DNA of 64,000 nucleotides from Symbiodinium natans (taxonomy: Eukaryota > Sar > Dinophyceae > Suessiales > Symbiodiniaceae). The number at the start of each line of letters is the position of its first letter. Position 1 is the first letter of the stretch. Position numbers and translations under genes: made by a program. The notes beneath the pieces were generated by a model. That model was not told the DNA's origin. It searched no databases and was given only the letters and a program-made list of their open reading frames with translations. The DNA is taken from positions 276,501 through 340,500 of the forward strand of contig CAJNDS010002285.1 of NCBI GenBank assembly GCA_905221605.1, given 5' to 3'. Below, piece by piece: positions 47,566-59,524 of this stretch.

Positions 47566-49050
47566 GACGAATGCTACCTCGACCTCAGGTAAGATCATTG
47601 TCACAGCTCTCCAAGCGTTGTGCAGTCATTCGCTCTTTGCATCTTACTTCCTGGTTTCCTGCACTTGACAGCATGGAATACAATGAAGGGGATTTCCCCG
47701 GAAAGAACTGACTGTAGATAGTACTTCCAGACAGTAAGATCTCGTGCCTGGTACCCCACTGCACCCCCGCCCTCCGACATATGACGCTGCAACCTCTATC
47801 TCCAGAGAAGGATCCGAAAGAACGCATAAAGTGCTGCTTGCACTTAAACAAACCTCTTGAGAGCCCTTTCTTCCCGCAGCTCTTTGCTCAGGCTGCCATG
47901 CACCAGTAAAGAGAGTACCAGCACCGACCTCGGCGCCTGTCTTTCAGTCCTAATTTGCCTGGTCTCCACACGGCACTCTAGTAAAGTATAGTATTCGGCC
48001 ACAACATGCCATAAAATCAATCGTGCCTGCAGCTCTTTGCCAGCACAGTTCCTGATAAACAAGGTCCTGCAAAAGTAGATCGGCAGCTTTGACAACTCCC
48101 CCTACGAAGGACTTCAGGCTGATTGTATGCTAAAGTGTATTGTGCCAGTATGCGGGTTCCTCTTGTTGCTGCAATTTACAAAGCCAGCATCTGGCCTGCG
48201 TTTGCCACAGCCGTTCAGGCCTGTTCTCCGTGATGTGTCCCGGCTAACGACCGGCAGGCCTGCACGTAGCTTCTCTCGGCACATCGTGCCGAGTGTTTTC
48301 GAACTTGTAGCCAATCACAGGTAGAAATAAGTTAGCATTCGTCCCGACCTCGATTGGCTGGATTCGGAGCACTTCGGTGCTTGCTTTTGCCAGGCTCACT
48401 TGCAGTGTCAGGGAGCGGCGCTGCTCCGTGAGCCAGTGTTGGCCCAGGGCTGTCATTGTCGAAAGTGTGTATTCCGATGCAGCATAGCAGCTGAGGATGA
48501 GTGCAGTTCTCAGGTTTGAGTTGTGCTGTCATGCGGAGCTTTCAGCCGTTGGCTTAGACAGCCTCGCAGACCTCCTGACGTGTGTACTCGAGGACCGCTG
48601 GCTGAGAAGTAAAGGGGCAGTTTAGATGGCCATCTGTGTTGGGGCCAAGTAGGTAATTTCTGGACGCTCCATAAAACATGATTGACTCATAGCACGTTCT
48701 GATGGTGTTGATGTTGCTTGTGTAATCAAAATATGTTGAGCATTCCTTATCAAGTATTTTCGATCTTTCAATGGTGATGATTATAAACTGACATATCAGG
48801 GAAACCATACCTTTGGGGCGAGTGTGTTTTTTCAAGTTTAAGCGATTAGAAGAGAGATCTTGACAAGAGCTGCTTCAAGCCGGAGTAGTTGAGGCCAATG
48901 CTTGGTGTAGATCATGATTCAAGCTGAGTGGCCCACTGCAGTCACCTTGAAGTACTTCAGATAGTTGAGAAAAAACCCAGGCACACATCAAGTGTCTCTT
49001 CCCAAGCATTGTCCAACTCAAGCACAATTTCTATGCTGGAAGGATCCACC

Positions 49051-49730
49051 ATGGAGAGCGCTAAGAGTGCATCGATTGTCGGCCTCAGCCCATGGATCCT
49101 GATGAAGGTCCAGAGTTCAGGGGCTAGGATAGGAACCGATTTGTCTAGCTAGAAGGTTTCTACAGTTGGTTCAGGAGCGCATGCTGCCGTTGCCCCAAAC
49201 TGGAGTTTTGTCCTAGCTTTCCTGAAGGTCCGCGCCTACATTGGCCCTGGCGAAGAGGACTACGCGTACCTTCATGACAAGAACACGAACCTTCGAGATT
49301 CTCTCCATCCCAGGGAGATGCCGGGTGCACACCAGGCGGGTAGACAGTGTTCCTGGGATTCCTGCTTAACTCCAAGAGCACTCCGTTGTACTGAGTTTTT
49401 TTGTGCCTCTCGCAGGCGGTGAAGGCCATTGTCCCAGCACTCTTCGATCGAGCGCAGTTGCGGCGATGCTGCCGGCGCCTCTGTGAGGATGCCGGAGACC
49501 GCACAACGATCATTTACAGGTTCGGGAGCGCTTTGAACACAGGGACGCTAAGATGCCTACGATGCGAAAGCTTGTGTGGCGGACCGTGCTACACCATCAT
49601 GCGCGGGAGGATTGCTTGTTTCAGAGACTGTCACAGGTGCCATATTCGCCATACGCCTGTCGTGGAGTCTTCATGGCGTATGAGGTTTCGGACCCTGGCG
49701 GACCTCAACTGCTGCCCTGTAGTCCTCTGA
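49051..49730 (+). CDS. cysteine-rich protein, paralog 3 (three exons, in unit B)
   Basis: Exons are 49051-49107, 49228-49335 and 49416-49730, exactly 4453 bp from paralog 2 with all splice signals kept. Protein differences from paralog 2 are few: in exon 1 Asp to Gly and Glu to Trp in the F-box-like segment (VGLSPWILMK), and Leu to Arg in exon 3 (GDRTTIIYRF). The cysteine cluster is unchanged. Paralogs 2 and 3 are thus a young pair, while paralog 1 is older. Both copies could be expressed; nothing in the sequence shows regulation. Confidence 0.68.
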
Positions 49731-50580
49731 CATCCTTTCGGACGTTCGTTGCTGGAGGATGAAGATCATTGATCCAAGCGACGGGTTCTGAGCATCTCTG
49801 AGATGTCACCGTGGCAGGGTGGACAGAAGTCCAGCACTCCGCTACTGAATTCATTTATCCAGGGCCTTGCCAACACATAGGCCCGCCGAGTGCAATTTCC
49901 ACTGGTTCTGTCTCGAAAACTGGCAAAGTGGTTTAGGCTCCTTCTTCAATACATAGCTTGCTCTCCACAGCAACACACAGGTGTCCACAAGCTCTGAATC
50001 CTGGCTGTCCCACACAAGCCATTCTTCCAGCCCCCGTGGGTATGTCAGATTCAGAGACAACTAATCAACCAAGCCGGTCAACAAGTAACAATCCCTGAAT
50101 CCTTGTTTGGGTCCGCAAAGTCCCTAGCTTATAGCCATGTCAAATATAGTTCTTATATTGTGCAGCGCCAGGGTCTTCTCGGTGATGCGAGCGTGGAAGT
50201 ACAGTTCATGTGTAGTGTCATCATTACAGGAGAAGACTTTGCATGTTGTGTGGACATCTTTGGCTTTGATTTTGGAGCATTGGCAAGCATGATGTAAATG
50301 ACAGTGGCCCCCACTACACTGCCTTACGGGGGAGAGGCCGATGCTTCGAGACAGGCCCAATTTTTGCAATTCAGGGCGGGAACCATTAAGATGCCTGACC
50401 ATAGGCGCCTTCTTTATTCCCCGGATGATTCAACGTGCTTAGATGCATAAGGTTGCATGAGAATGCTTTTGAACTAGGCCTGCTACACAAGCAGGCAATG
50501 GGTCGCGGCATTCTGAGAAGTTTGCAGACTGCTTGCCTGCCGGCAAAACGGGCATCTCGCAATATAGTGAAGGAGCTGTA

Positions 50581-50815
50581 GCTAGAATGTTTTGTAGTTT
50601 CCAGATCTCGATGTTTTTGGTTTGGCGTTTCTGCAGTCGGGACATCTGTGTTTCTTGGAATCTTATCTTTTGGAGTATCGCTGGCCGAGTCCTAAACCCT
50701 GAACCAGATTTTTGGTCATGGCATTGTCCTGTACTGGACTGTTGTCGAAGATCTGTCGCCCTTTTGCAAGCAGGGTTGCCACAGGGGTCCTCATCCAGAG
50801 CCAGCACCAATCTCA
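50581..50815 (+). repeat. dispersed repeat R3, copy 3 (in unit B)
   Basis: Nearly identical to 46128-46360. Confidence 0.8.
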
Positions 50816-51140
50816 TCCGAAGCAATTTGCGATTATTGCTAGAGGCTAGCATGAGTGCCTGTCTGCGCTCGTGTTCTCGTTTTCGGCGTCCTTTGCCTTA
50901 AGCGCGTTGTATTGTTGGTTCCAGTGTGAAGCAGATTTATAGCGTTGAGGGATTGCATCCCCCCAAGAGCTGAATCTGTCCCTGGGCTGGGCTCAGTGCG
51001 GCTAAAGCACTGCTTGCCGCGGTGGCGGCAGTACTGCCAGCTCTCCCTCTAAAGTGCTGGATTCTGTGCTTGGTCCGTTAGACGTTTGGATGCTGTATTG
51101 AAGCAAGTCAGCATCATCGCATTCTTGTGTTCGTTTTTGA

Positions 51141-51461
51141 CAAGCGTTAGCACAAAGCAAAATGCTAACGGTACTGGAGCCCTCAATTTGATGGCTGAGG
51201 CTTGAGTGGAACCCCCAATGATGCTGATGATGATGGGACTAGGGGCCTGGTGGCGCAGGGGTGGGGGCCGAGGGTGGGCAAGCTACATGCATCCACGGAT
51301 GGTCTATGTCAGATCAGCCTTGTTCCTCTTTTTCCTCCTGGTCTTAAACAAGAGGATGAAGGAAAACAACAGCTAGGATGGGAGTCATGCCTGGCGCCAA
51401 GGCAGACATCCTTGGCAGAGGAGTACACTACGTGATGCGCAGGCGCAGAGCTTGGAGCAGG
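51141..51461 (+). repeat. flanking repeat F, copy 3
   Basis: It ends unit B. The sequence after GCTTGGAGC (51461) is unrelated to that after copies 1 and 2. Confidence 0.9.
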
Positions 51462-51881
51462 CGGCGCCATGATCACATGCACGAGCTTCCTGCCCCGCAG
51501 AAGGGCTGCGAGCAGAGGGTTCTCATTATCAGTTTCCGAAGGAGCAGGGTCGCGTGGTTCATGATTAGTGGTTTGGGGTTTGGAAATCTGAAGCCGGAGT
51601 ACCACCCTGAACTGCATGACGAGCACACGGACAGTGGCTTCAGTGTGGCGAACCTTTTGGAGTTGGCCTGCTTTGTTTGCTGGTCCCAAAAAGACATCCC
51701 AATCTCTGAACAGCATAGCCCCGTAGCCTGAGTGCTGCATGTTGTTCTAGTTCGGTGCGAAAGGTTATTCAATCAAGACTCCATCAGCATAGCAAAGCAA
51801 CAAAGCAAGCTACGCTCGGGGCGCCTGTGCAAGCAGCCAAGCGCAAGGAATAGAGGAGCGATCACTCCTGGTAGCAAACAC

Positions 51882-53100
51882 CATGGCGCTTATCCTGGCT
51901 CGCCACGGCGAGCGCCAAGACTACGCTGATGATGCGTGGTTGGCTGCGCACCTCCAGGCGGAAAGCGTCCTGTCATATCAGAATGTCGCAACAATACACA
52001 AGATTACATGTTCATGATTCTTACCATTGTTGTTCTAAATATTCTTGTAAAGCCTGCGATGAGCTTGCGCAGCGCTGGAGGACTTAAAATGCATGTTCGC
52101 GGGGGAGTGGTGCAAGTGGGTGTGTTGGCGGGGCCAACCGAGGGCCCTCCGTACTGGCGACGAGACCTTGTGACCTTGTGGTTGCTTGCCCCTAAGATCC
52201 TCTGGGTAACAGAGAGGCCCGGCCCTGGGATCCGCCGCTCAGCGCCGAGGGACGAGCCCAGGCAAAGCGCCTGCCTCAGGCCCGCGTGGAGTAAGGAACC
52301 TGTGTACAGGCAGCCCTAGGAATCTCGCTTAGCGACAGTTCCCTGTACCTTAAACGCTCTGGCTTCCGGTCCAGGGTTGAATGGGGCTTGCTAGTAGCAC
52401 GCATTAGGGCCCCTTGGTCCTCAGTGAGGGCAGTGGCCGCGGGCGCAAGCGCACATGGGACATGGGGGAAAATGGGTCAGGGCCTTGTGATCCATGTTGG
52501 GGAGATCTTACTTCAAGGGCTTTGAGAGCTTTCGTAGGGCTGGTTGCCTCAGGGACTTCCCCAGCAATCTTTTCAGACTAAGAGTTCTCCAGAGCAGTTC
52601 AAGAGGAAATATTGTTATTCGTGCCAGTGAGGCAGTGCGATCCTTTTGCCAAGAGCTTGGCCTGGAGCTGGGAGCCATCTACTCATCGCCCATGCGCTTT
52701 CGACGCACGAGCGAAATAGGGGTGTCAGTGCTAGGGTTATGGGTTCGGGATGCACGGCGGGCGGGGGCAGGTTAGGAGTGGGAACCAGCTTGAGTCTGCA
52801 ATGGGTTACAGGAGTAGGGAGCACACCGTGACTGGAATCTGGGTTCGTGTCAATGTGGACAATGGGGAAAAAGGCAACGATGCGTGGAGACCGCAACGCC
52901 GACGTCAAACTCCGAGACGCCGGGATGCAAACTCTGTTCTGAGGCATTGGCGTCTGACGATCAGTTCTGGGCAGGGAATCTGGAAGTTCCTTTTCCATCT
53001 GAGGCTGCCGGTGATTGTGGATCCCCATCTGGGGGAGTGGCTCAGTCCCTGGGCTCATTCACTCAAAGTGAGGCGGCTGATGAAAGTGTGCGGGGGTTAG
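51882..53100 (+). CDS. histidine phosphatase superfamily protein, several exons, incomplete model
   Basis: Three separated pieces carry the ordered signatures of the phosphoglycerate-mutase-like (branch 1) histidine phosphatases. At 51882 ATG opens LILARHGERQDYADDAWLA with the catalytic RHG-E motif. At about 52623-52700 comes ASEAVRSFCQELGLELGAIY followed by SSPM, the helix and SSPx motif. At about 53000-53045 comes LPVIVDPHLGEWLSPW, the usual D-x-x-L-x-EW motif. A C-terminal HG motif was not found in the window. These enzymes remove phosphate through a phosphohistidine. Likely exon limits: exon 1 ends near CTCCAG|GCGG (51953-51962, GC donor). Introns hold further ORFs without motifs. Stop codons between pieces agree with introns; frame continuity across them is not proven. 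Confidence 0.55.
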
Positions 53101-56100
53101 GGGCAGGGAGGATGAAAGCTGCCTGAGTTATACAGATGAAGTCAATGCTACAAGGGTTTCATGGTGGTTTGGCGCCGAAGGAAAGTCGTAAGGGGTGGGG
53201 GCCTTTGCTGTACAGGCTTGTACCGCGTTTGTAGAAAGACTTCATCACCTGAGTGCTGGGACCCGTGAAGTCTAGGGTCCGGGTAACAGCGACTCCAGCA
53301 GTCCCGAAAGGACGGCCGAGACAAGTTGACACGGACGAGCTTGTACAGTTTCGGTTTGAGTTTGCTCTTGAACTTATCGTTCTTACAAAAGGGAAAGCTA
53401 GATTGAAGCTTGGGACCGATGAAGTCAACGACCATGCTTGTGATTGAACAAGATGTCATGAGTCATCAGGCCTACCTACTGCATCTTTTTCCTTCTATAC
53501 TCTATGAGAGGGAGCTGCATCATGCTTCAAGTTTCAGAGAGACCTGAACCCTAATTGACCTGAGGGTCACGCTGTGTTGCTTCGCATACGCACGGAGCCG
53601 ACGAAGCCCCTATCCACATCCCACGTATGCCAAGGAGCACGCGATTTAATGTTCGCCTCATCGGACACCCCTTACATCCTTCATCCTGAATCCTTGTCCT
53701 AAGCCCTTGTCCTACAGGCGACAGCTTCTACAAAAGCTGGGCATGTGCTGATTCCAATGGCCGCTGGGGCAGCGGCAGTTTGCCGGTGCGCCCCGAGTTT
53801 GCTGAGCAGGCCGGTTCGGCTTTACGCTGTTTAGGTCGGGGTCCTTTCAAGGAAGGTTTCTTGAGGGCTGGGGGGTAGGGTTCGGACCGGGTTCCCGAAA
53901 TTGGGGTCCCCTTGGCCGTGTCCCTCGTAGCAGCTACCAGGGCAAAACCAGTAGCAGCAGTTAGCAGCTGTAAGAAACAGCAGGGGCGTACATACGTAAT
54001 TCGAGGCTGCCCATATTCCTAAGTCTTCCTCGCGGGGTCTCGGCTTAGGGTTTAGGGTTAAGGCTCCAAGAGGCAGTTCTGAAGAACCTCCGGTTTTCAC
54101 CTTTTTCCAAGCAGGTGGCTACGCCCGCCGGCGAGTGGCTTTACGGTGGCGTCGGCCGTGAAGTGTACAGGAACACGCTGGTCGCTGGGCCTGTCTGACG
54201 TACAATATATGAGACATCATTCCACTTCCATGAAAGCGACTATATAGGGGACCAGTATAGGGGTTATTGAGGGGTTACTCGGAACTTATATAGGATCGAC
54301 TTTCGGCATTATGCAAGGTTTGGGCTTCAGCAGCAGGCTGCAGCTGTGCTGGGAAGCGGATGCCTCTTTAGATCTTTTTAGGAATTCACCAATATCCTGG
54401 CCCTACACCCTAAACCGTGCTTTCGCAGTTGTTAGAAGAGTCGCTCATATTCAAGGACAGGCCCGAGGAGCTGGAGGTTGCAGCTGAGAGAGTGGCCACA
54501 CGACTGGAGGTGTGGGGTTGTAGAGATTCAGTAGGTGGCTGCCCAAATACACGACAGCATAATATGAAAAAAGATCTGCTTCCCTGAGTCTATGAAGCCT
54601 GGCATGGGATCCTGAATCAAAGTGGAACAGAACAAAACCATCACTGGCCCCAGACGCTCTTCGCTGCGAGCCCGGAGAAGGCCCAAAAGGGGTCCGGGCT
54701 TGACTGCAATGGGTAATTCGGGAGATCAAAATCAGTTTAAACAGGGCAAATTGCATGCATAAGGAGCCGAGTGTTCAATAAGATGCCAACATCAAGGTGG
54801 GCAGCGTGTGGTTGTTTGCGTTCTGTCATTGCAGGGGTCAAGAAGACGAAGCGCTAGGGACGGATGCCGGCTCCTCTTATGCGGCGTTTTGCATAGAGAA
54901 CATAGCAACTAGCAGCAACTAGCATCTAAACGGCATCAAATAAGGGCCAGAATTTTGACAGCCCACCCTATTCTGCGGAGCGCAGCTTCTAATCTCATCG
55001 GGAGAGGGTGCGGGTTAGGGGTGCGCGCTGTCATTGCAGAGTTCAAGAGAGCAAACGCTTGAGATGGCGGTCGGTTGTCCGCTGAATGTCATGTACAAAC
55101 CATCTGAGAGCGACAACTACTTCGCCCAAGACTTGAGATCTTGGTCCCCAACATAGATATCAGTCCTGTCGGGATGGCACCCAAAGGCTACAAGTGATAA
55201 TGCAAAGCCCTCACCCTAGAACCCCTACTTGAACCCTAAGCCTCAACTGCGAGGCGGTCCTGGCCGTGGGTCACGCCGGCACCGTGGCCGCAGCAGCTCT
55301 GCGACTGGCCGGCCGCATGGGCGATAAGTTGGCCTTTCCAGGATTTAGGGGGTTCGGGGTATAGGGTTTAGGGTTCGGATGATGTTTCTGCTTTAAGACT
55401 GTCAAGTTACGTTCTCTTCTTTAATGCGTTCCCAGCGGTCTGCGACTGCAGCGTCATCCCCGTGCTGTCGTCCCGGAGTTCTTCGTGGCATATTATTCGG
55501 ATTTGCCAAACTTCGTGGGTCCAGACCATTCCTCCGATGTGTCTCCTTGGGAATTGCACCGCTAGGCATGTCCAAACACCTCCTGGGATGTGCCGTGTTG
55601 TTGGGAGTCATGCCTCGCATCGCGCCCTTTTTTCGTGTCTTCGTGTTTGTGGGTGCGTGGTTCCGGGAGGGTTGTAGATACAGCATGCAGTTGCTTATAT
55701 TTTTGAGTTCACGATGTATTCCTGTTCTGGTACCATCTTCATTGACTGGCTTTGTCAAGACCGACAGACATCGCATGACTGCGGTGTTCCTGTAAGTGGC
55801 CAAGCGTTCTTCGCCACGTCACAGCCGGAGTGTTGCTGAGGTCAGCCTGTGGTTCTGCCCGACTACTCCATACCGTTCACTGGCGTCTTCGTGCTGCGGC
55901 GCACATCTGAGGGTGGTTGGGAAAGTGTGGCCTTTGCTGACGACAGGCACCTTCGAGCCTAAGGCCAATGGCGCAGAGGGAAATGCGGGGAGCGTTACAC
56001 CCCAAAGCCACAAACCTTTCTCCAGCTTTTCCCGTCCGCCAGGCCTCCCGGCAGGCTGCAGCTCCAAGCCGATGCATTAATTCATTTTTCAAGTCGGCCC

Positions 56101-56929
56101 TTCGAACTTTTGTGCCGGCGAGGGCTGGCTCTTATGAAGTCATGCGGACAGACAGGTGGGCTAATTCGCAGGTCTAAACCCAAAGTCATTTAAAGTCGAG
56201 TCTGTCCCCTATAGGCCAATTCTTTTTAGCTGAGATGATCCGTGTTCTTGCCTTGCCAAATCATTTCATGGCTGATCATGCTCGCAGGATCTGGCAATAG
56301 GTCCGTGGGCCACACCCGCAAGATGTGCCCATCGATGTTGGGAGGTCAGTCGTTCGATTTTGCAGGGACGGTCTTTGTGGCGGCCCCCGAGCTAGCAAGA
56401 CGGTGCCGTATTCGGCATCTGTAGTGGGGACCGACTCACCACGCGAGACCAGGCTGTACAGATGCTTAACTGCCTAACCCTAGGTCCAGGCAGATCTCGC
56501 AGATCCCGTGCTGCTGTCGAAAACAGGCTAGGCTTGCTTTGCCAGGCTCCTGACCTGCTTCCTGCGCCGCAGTGCCGTCAGTATAAGTGACAGGCAAGGC
56601 TAGAGCCTGCCATGTTTGCGAAGGCAGCTGCCATTGCCGTTTGAGAGGTTTTGCCATGTGCTAAAGGCATAGGCATAGGCAACTTCCATCTCACCGACGT
56701 TTCAGAGCTTTTCCCTTTTTGCAGTCGGGTGTCGTGTCAGGTGGGCGGTCTTCAACGGCGCGACGAGCCTACTGCGGGGTCAGATCCCGAGCCAGGGGGT
56801 CAAAGTGCAATGGGTCTCTGAAGTTGCAGTGTGCTCCAAACGTGGTTCTTCCCTGTGCCAGTATCATAGCCGAAAATAGGCCAGCGGCAATGAGACTTTG
56901 GCCCGTCCAGGGTTTTCGTCCGCTGCGGC
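53101..56929. other. 3.8 kb intergenic, no recognised gene
   Basis: ORFs such as 53253-53447, 55424-55795 and the minus-strand 55402-55803 show no domain I recognise. TTAGGGTTTAGGGTT-like telomeric fragments occur at about 54045-54062 and 55345-55375 and CCCTAAACC at 54411. Some part may be further exons of the histidine-phosphatase gene. Confidence 0.4.
56832..56872 (+). ncRNA. possible U4 snRNA 5' fragment, copy 1
   Basis: CTCCAAACGTGGTTCTTCCC and GTGCCAGTATCATAGCC form a 40-base block repeated exactly at 58465-58504. The 17-base part GTGCCAGTATCATAGCC differs at two bases from GTGGCAGTATCGTAGCC of metazoan U4 snRNA. The preceding bases do not match the U6-pairing stem, and the U4 stem-loop does not follow, so at most a fragment or pseudogene is present. 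Confidence 0.25.
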
Positions 56930-56999
56930 TTGAAGCTGTCCAGGCCTATTCTAGGTAGCATCCAAGTCGGGCACAAAGCCTTGCCGATGGCGAATGTGG

Positions 57000-58006
57000 G
57001 CGCTGGGGAAGCAAGGGACCCAAATTCAGGGCCCATACTGGGAGGCTTACATTCCCGTTTTCGGGCTACTGCCCTCAGGCTTGAAGGGTGTTATTGTGGG
57101 GTGGTGCTTCGCTGCGTGCAATTCTTCCTCAACTACGCGCAACGTGAGAGAGAACTCTGGCAACAGGTTGACGCAAGGTTTGCGGCTGCTGATCAGCAAG
57201 CTGTAAGGTGCCGAGAGCTTCTTCGTGGCAGCACTCAGTTGGCCAGGGAGAGTCACTTGGACGCGATCTTGACGGCGAAGGATACGATCGAGAGTTGCCT
57301 GTTTCAGAGCAAGGATGCAGCAGCCGTGGGATTGACTTTGGCACAGTGCCGTTCAGTTGAGAGGGCTTACAGGGCCATGTTTGAGAACTCAACCCTATTC
57401 CGTTCCTGGGAGAGCAGCGATCTTCCAGGTGCTCTTGACGTGAAGGACTTGGTGGACGGGATGTTCGCTACGGTCCACACAGCCATCGCACCAGCAGTGG
57501 GTACTGTTCCAAACCATTTGCCCGAGGCACGTCAAATCCAGGAGCTTTCCGAACTTCTGCAGGAGGTACTCGCCAGGACCTATCTGCAAGGGATCACAGA
57601 GGAGATTTGTCGTGGTTTACAGGGCGAAGCAAATCGTTTGGAAGCAGAAATTGAGAGAAGCTATCAGGAGGTGCGACGTCGTGCTCACGACACCCCCTTC
57701 AACTACATCGTGCGGGATGAGAACTGCTATGAGCGATGGGCTGCAGAATCGATGCCTCTGCACGGTTTCCGGAGTGACGCGGACGACCCGTACATGGTTG
57801 TCAAGGGCAGGTTTGTGGGAGAGCATCTGCGGCCGCAACTTCGGTTGTTTTACAGGCGCCGGGAGATCTACCGAGACCTTCGGCACCACGGACGACCAGT
57901 CTTTACTCAAGCACTGCCTGAAGTCCACTATAAGGATAGGAGCGTGCATGGTTGGCCACGAGTGCGTTCCGGAGGAGCCCTTCCAGCGAACAATAGATTG
58001 CGCTAG
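57000..58006 (+). CDS. long uninterrupted exon, unrecognised helical protein
   Basis: The open frame runs from 56930 to 58006. The part before about 57080 looks non-coding and CTGCCCTCAG|GCTTGAAGG (57071-57080) is a good acceptor. The protein part is helical and coiled-coil-like: FFLNYAQRERELWQQVDARF, AADQQAVRCRELLRGS, SVERAYRAMFENSTLFRSWE, RQIQELSELLQEVLARTYL, ICRGLQGEANRLEAEIERSY. A compact end follows (NYIVRDENCYERWAAESM, YMVVKGRFVGEHLRPQLRLF). The last 20 residues may lie beyond a donor. No transmembrane segment and no recognised family. The codon pattern and amino-acid balance are those of a real gene. Confidence 0.5.
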
Positions 58007-58464
58007 TCATCCACGCCACGTACCCGTGCCATCCCCGACGAATGACGAGCCTAGAGCCCTTGCAACATTCTTTGAGGGCTGCTGCTTTCTGCGCAGCTTG
58101 TCTAGACAGGTTGCTTGGGGGCTTGGGGGTCAAACCAGCTGTACGCACTTTCCTTGGGCTTGGTTGCTTTGCACGTGGCTGTAGGTGTGGCTTGCAGATC
58201 ATCGCACTGCAGATGCAGACAACTCCTGTCACGACCGTGCCGTGGCTTTATGCAAGCAGTGCAGCCCGTTCAGCTTCTTTTCTGCTTGTCTGATCTATCT
58301 TGTGGCTGAGGTCATTCGAAAGACAGTTTGAAGAACGTGTGCCGATTTGTACAGGGCGGCACAGGGTCATTGTTTCTTTCCATGGCTGAGGTTCCTAAGC
58401 AATCTCGACATGCCAGTAGTAGCTGCTTCGCGCCTGAATCAATGCATCGAGTCGCACTGTGCCT
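58007..58464. other. intergenic, no recognised gene
   Basis: No motif was recognised. Confidence 0.4.
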
Positions 58465-58504
58465 GCTCCAAACGTGGTTCTTCCCTGTGCCAGTATCATA
58501 GCCA
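58465..58504 (+). ncRNA. possible U4 snRNA 5' fragment, copy 2
   Basis: Exact repeat of 56833-56872, after which the two sequences diverge at once (ATGTAATG here, GAAAATAG there). The shared block ends where the U4 5' stem-loop would begin. Confidence 0.25.
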
Positions 58505-58554
58505 TGTAATGTTGATTAGAACTCCGTTGAACTTTCTGGCATGTTTCGTCAGAC

Positions 58555-58945
58555 TCGAAGCAGACGTGAGCCAAGCCATTGTTGGGCCTTCAGGCCTTGA
58601 GATTCCCCAAACTCCTTATGTTTCACTGTAGTGTGGCGGAACCCAGAAGGCACCGCCATATTGTACAGAGCAAGGAGGCCGCGGAAGATCCCGGAACCAT
58701 GCCTCCATGCCTGAATAGGCATGAATAGGCTGTGGGTCCCAGACACCGGCTTCAGATGCCAGAGCAATCGTGCCCCCCTGCAGCGCAGCGGACGAAACGC
58801 TTTTGCTACAAGGCGTGTCAGAAGGCCGAGCCTTCTACCTATGAAAGACTGACCCAGATGCTCGCTTTTGCCAGGCTTGAGCTCATTTGCGATCCACGGC
58901 CCGCGCCCTGGAAAGCTCACTGCAGCTGGCAAGGGGCATGCAGCA
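58555..58945 (+). repeat. dispersed repeat R2, copy 2
   Basis: Collinear with 38621-38995 (see there), with an added ATGAATAGGC duplication near 58712-58731. Confidence 0.7.
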
Positions 58946-59524
58946 GGGAAACGACTGCTTGCAACAACTCGTATTTTAGGGTTTAGGCCTCAGGGTTTCG
59001 GGTCTGGTTTCCATCTCTACTGTACCATACTGTACCTGTAACCTTTTCGTGAGCAACAATTAACGTAGTACCAATAGCAGAGGTCCATTCAAGCAAGAAA
59101 GCACCTTTTGTCGTTCGGAGCCTGTGCGGCAGAAGCGCAACACAAGGCTAACAGTTCTCCGACACATGCCGCTTCACGAAATGGCAAGTTTCGCCAAGGG
59201 CCTCCTGAAACAAACGGGCGCGCGCGGAATTGTGGAAACGGTATGAAGAAGGGGATGATTGCGGCTCTGGTACGACAGCCACCTCGACTTGGCGGCTATA
59301 TTCGTGAAGTCAGCGCTCTCCCAGAGTATCAGGTATCAGGCATTCACGGCTTCGGATGCCAACGTGAAAGCGTGGGGCCCATACGGGCGACGTACCCGTG
59401 TGTTTGTACCCTGTTGTATTTGTAGCCTGTTGTGGTGCACCTTCTCATTGTCGTTGCCTCGTCATCAACCATCATCAACCTCTGTGTGCATAGGTTGTGC
59501 TTTCGAAACATGCGAGCCGTTAGC
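58946..59524. other. intergenic, no recognised gene
   Basis: TTTTAGGGTTTAGG at about 58975-58988 is telomere-like. Short ORFs without motif. Confidence 0.45.

Larger units (their letters stand above)
47013..51461 (+). repeat. tandem duplication unit B
   Basis: Second copy of the 4.45 kb unit. Differences from A are rare point changes, a 72-bp insertion (47494-47565) and about 45 bp extra at 47062-47106. The similarity to A ends at GCTTGGAGC (51461). Confidence 0.95.
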
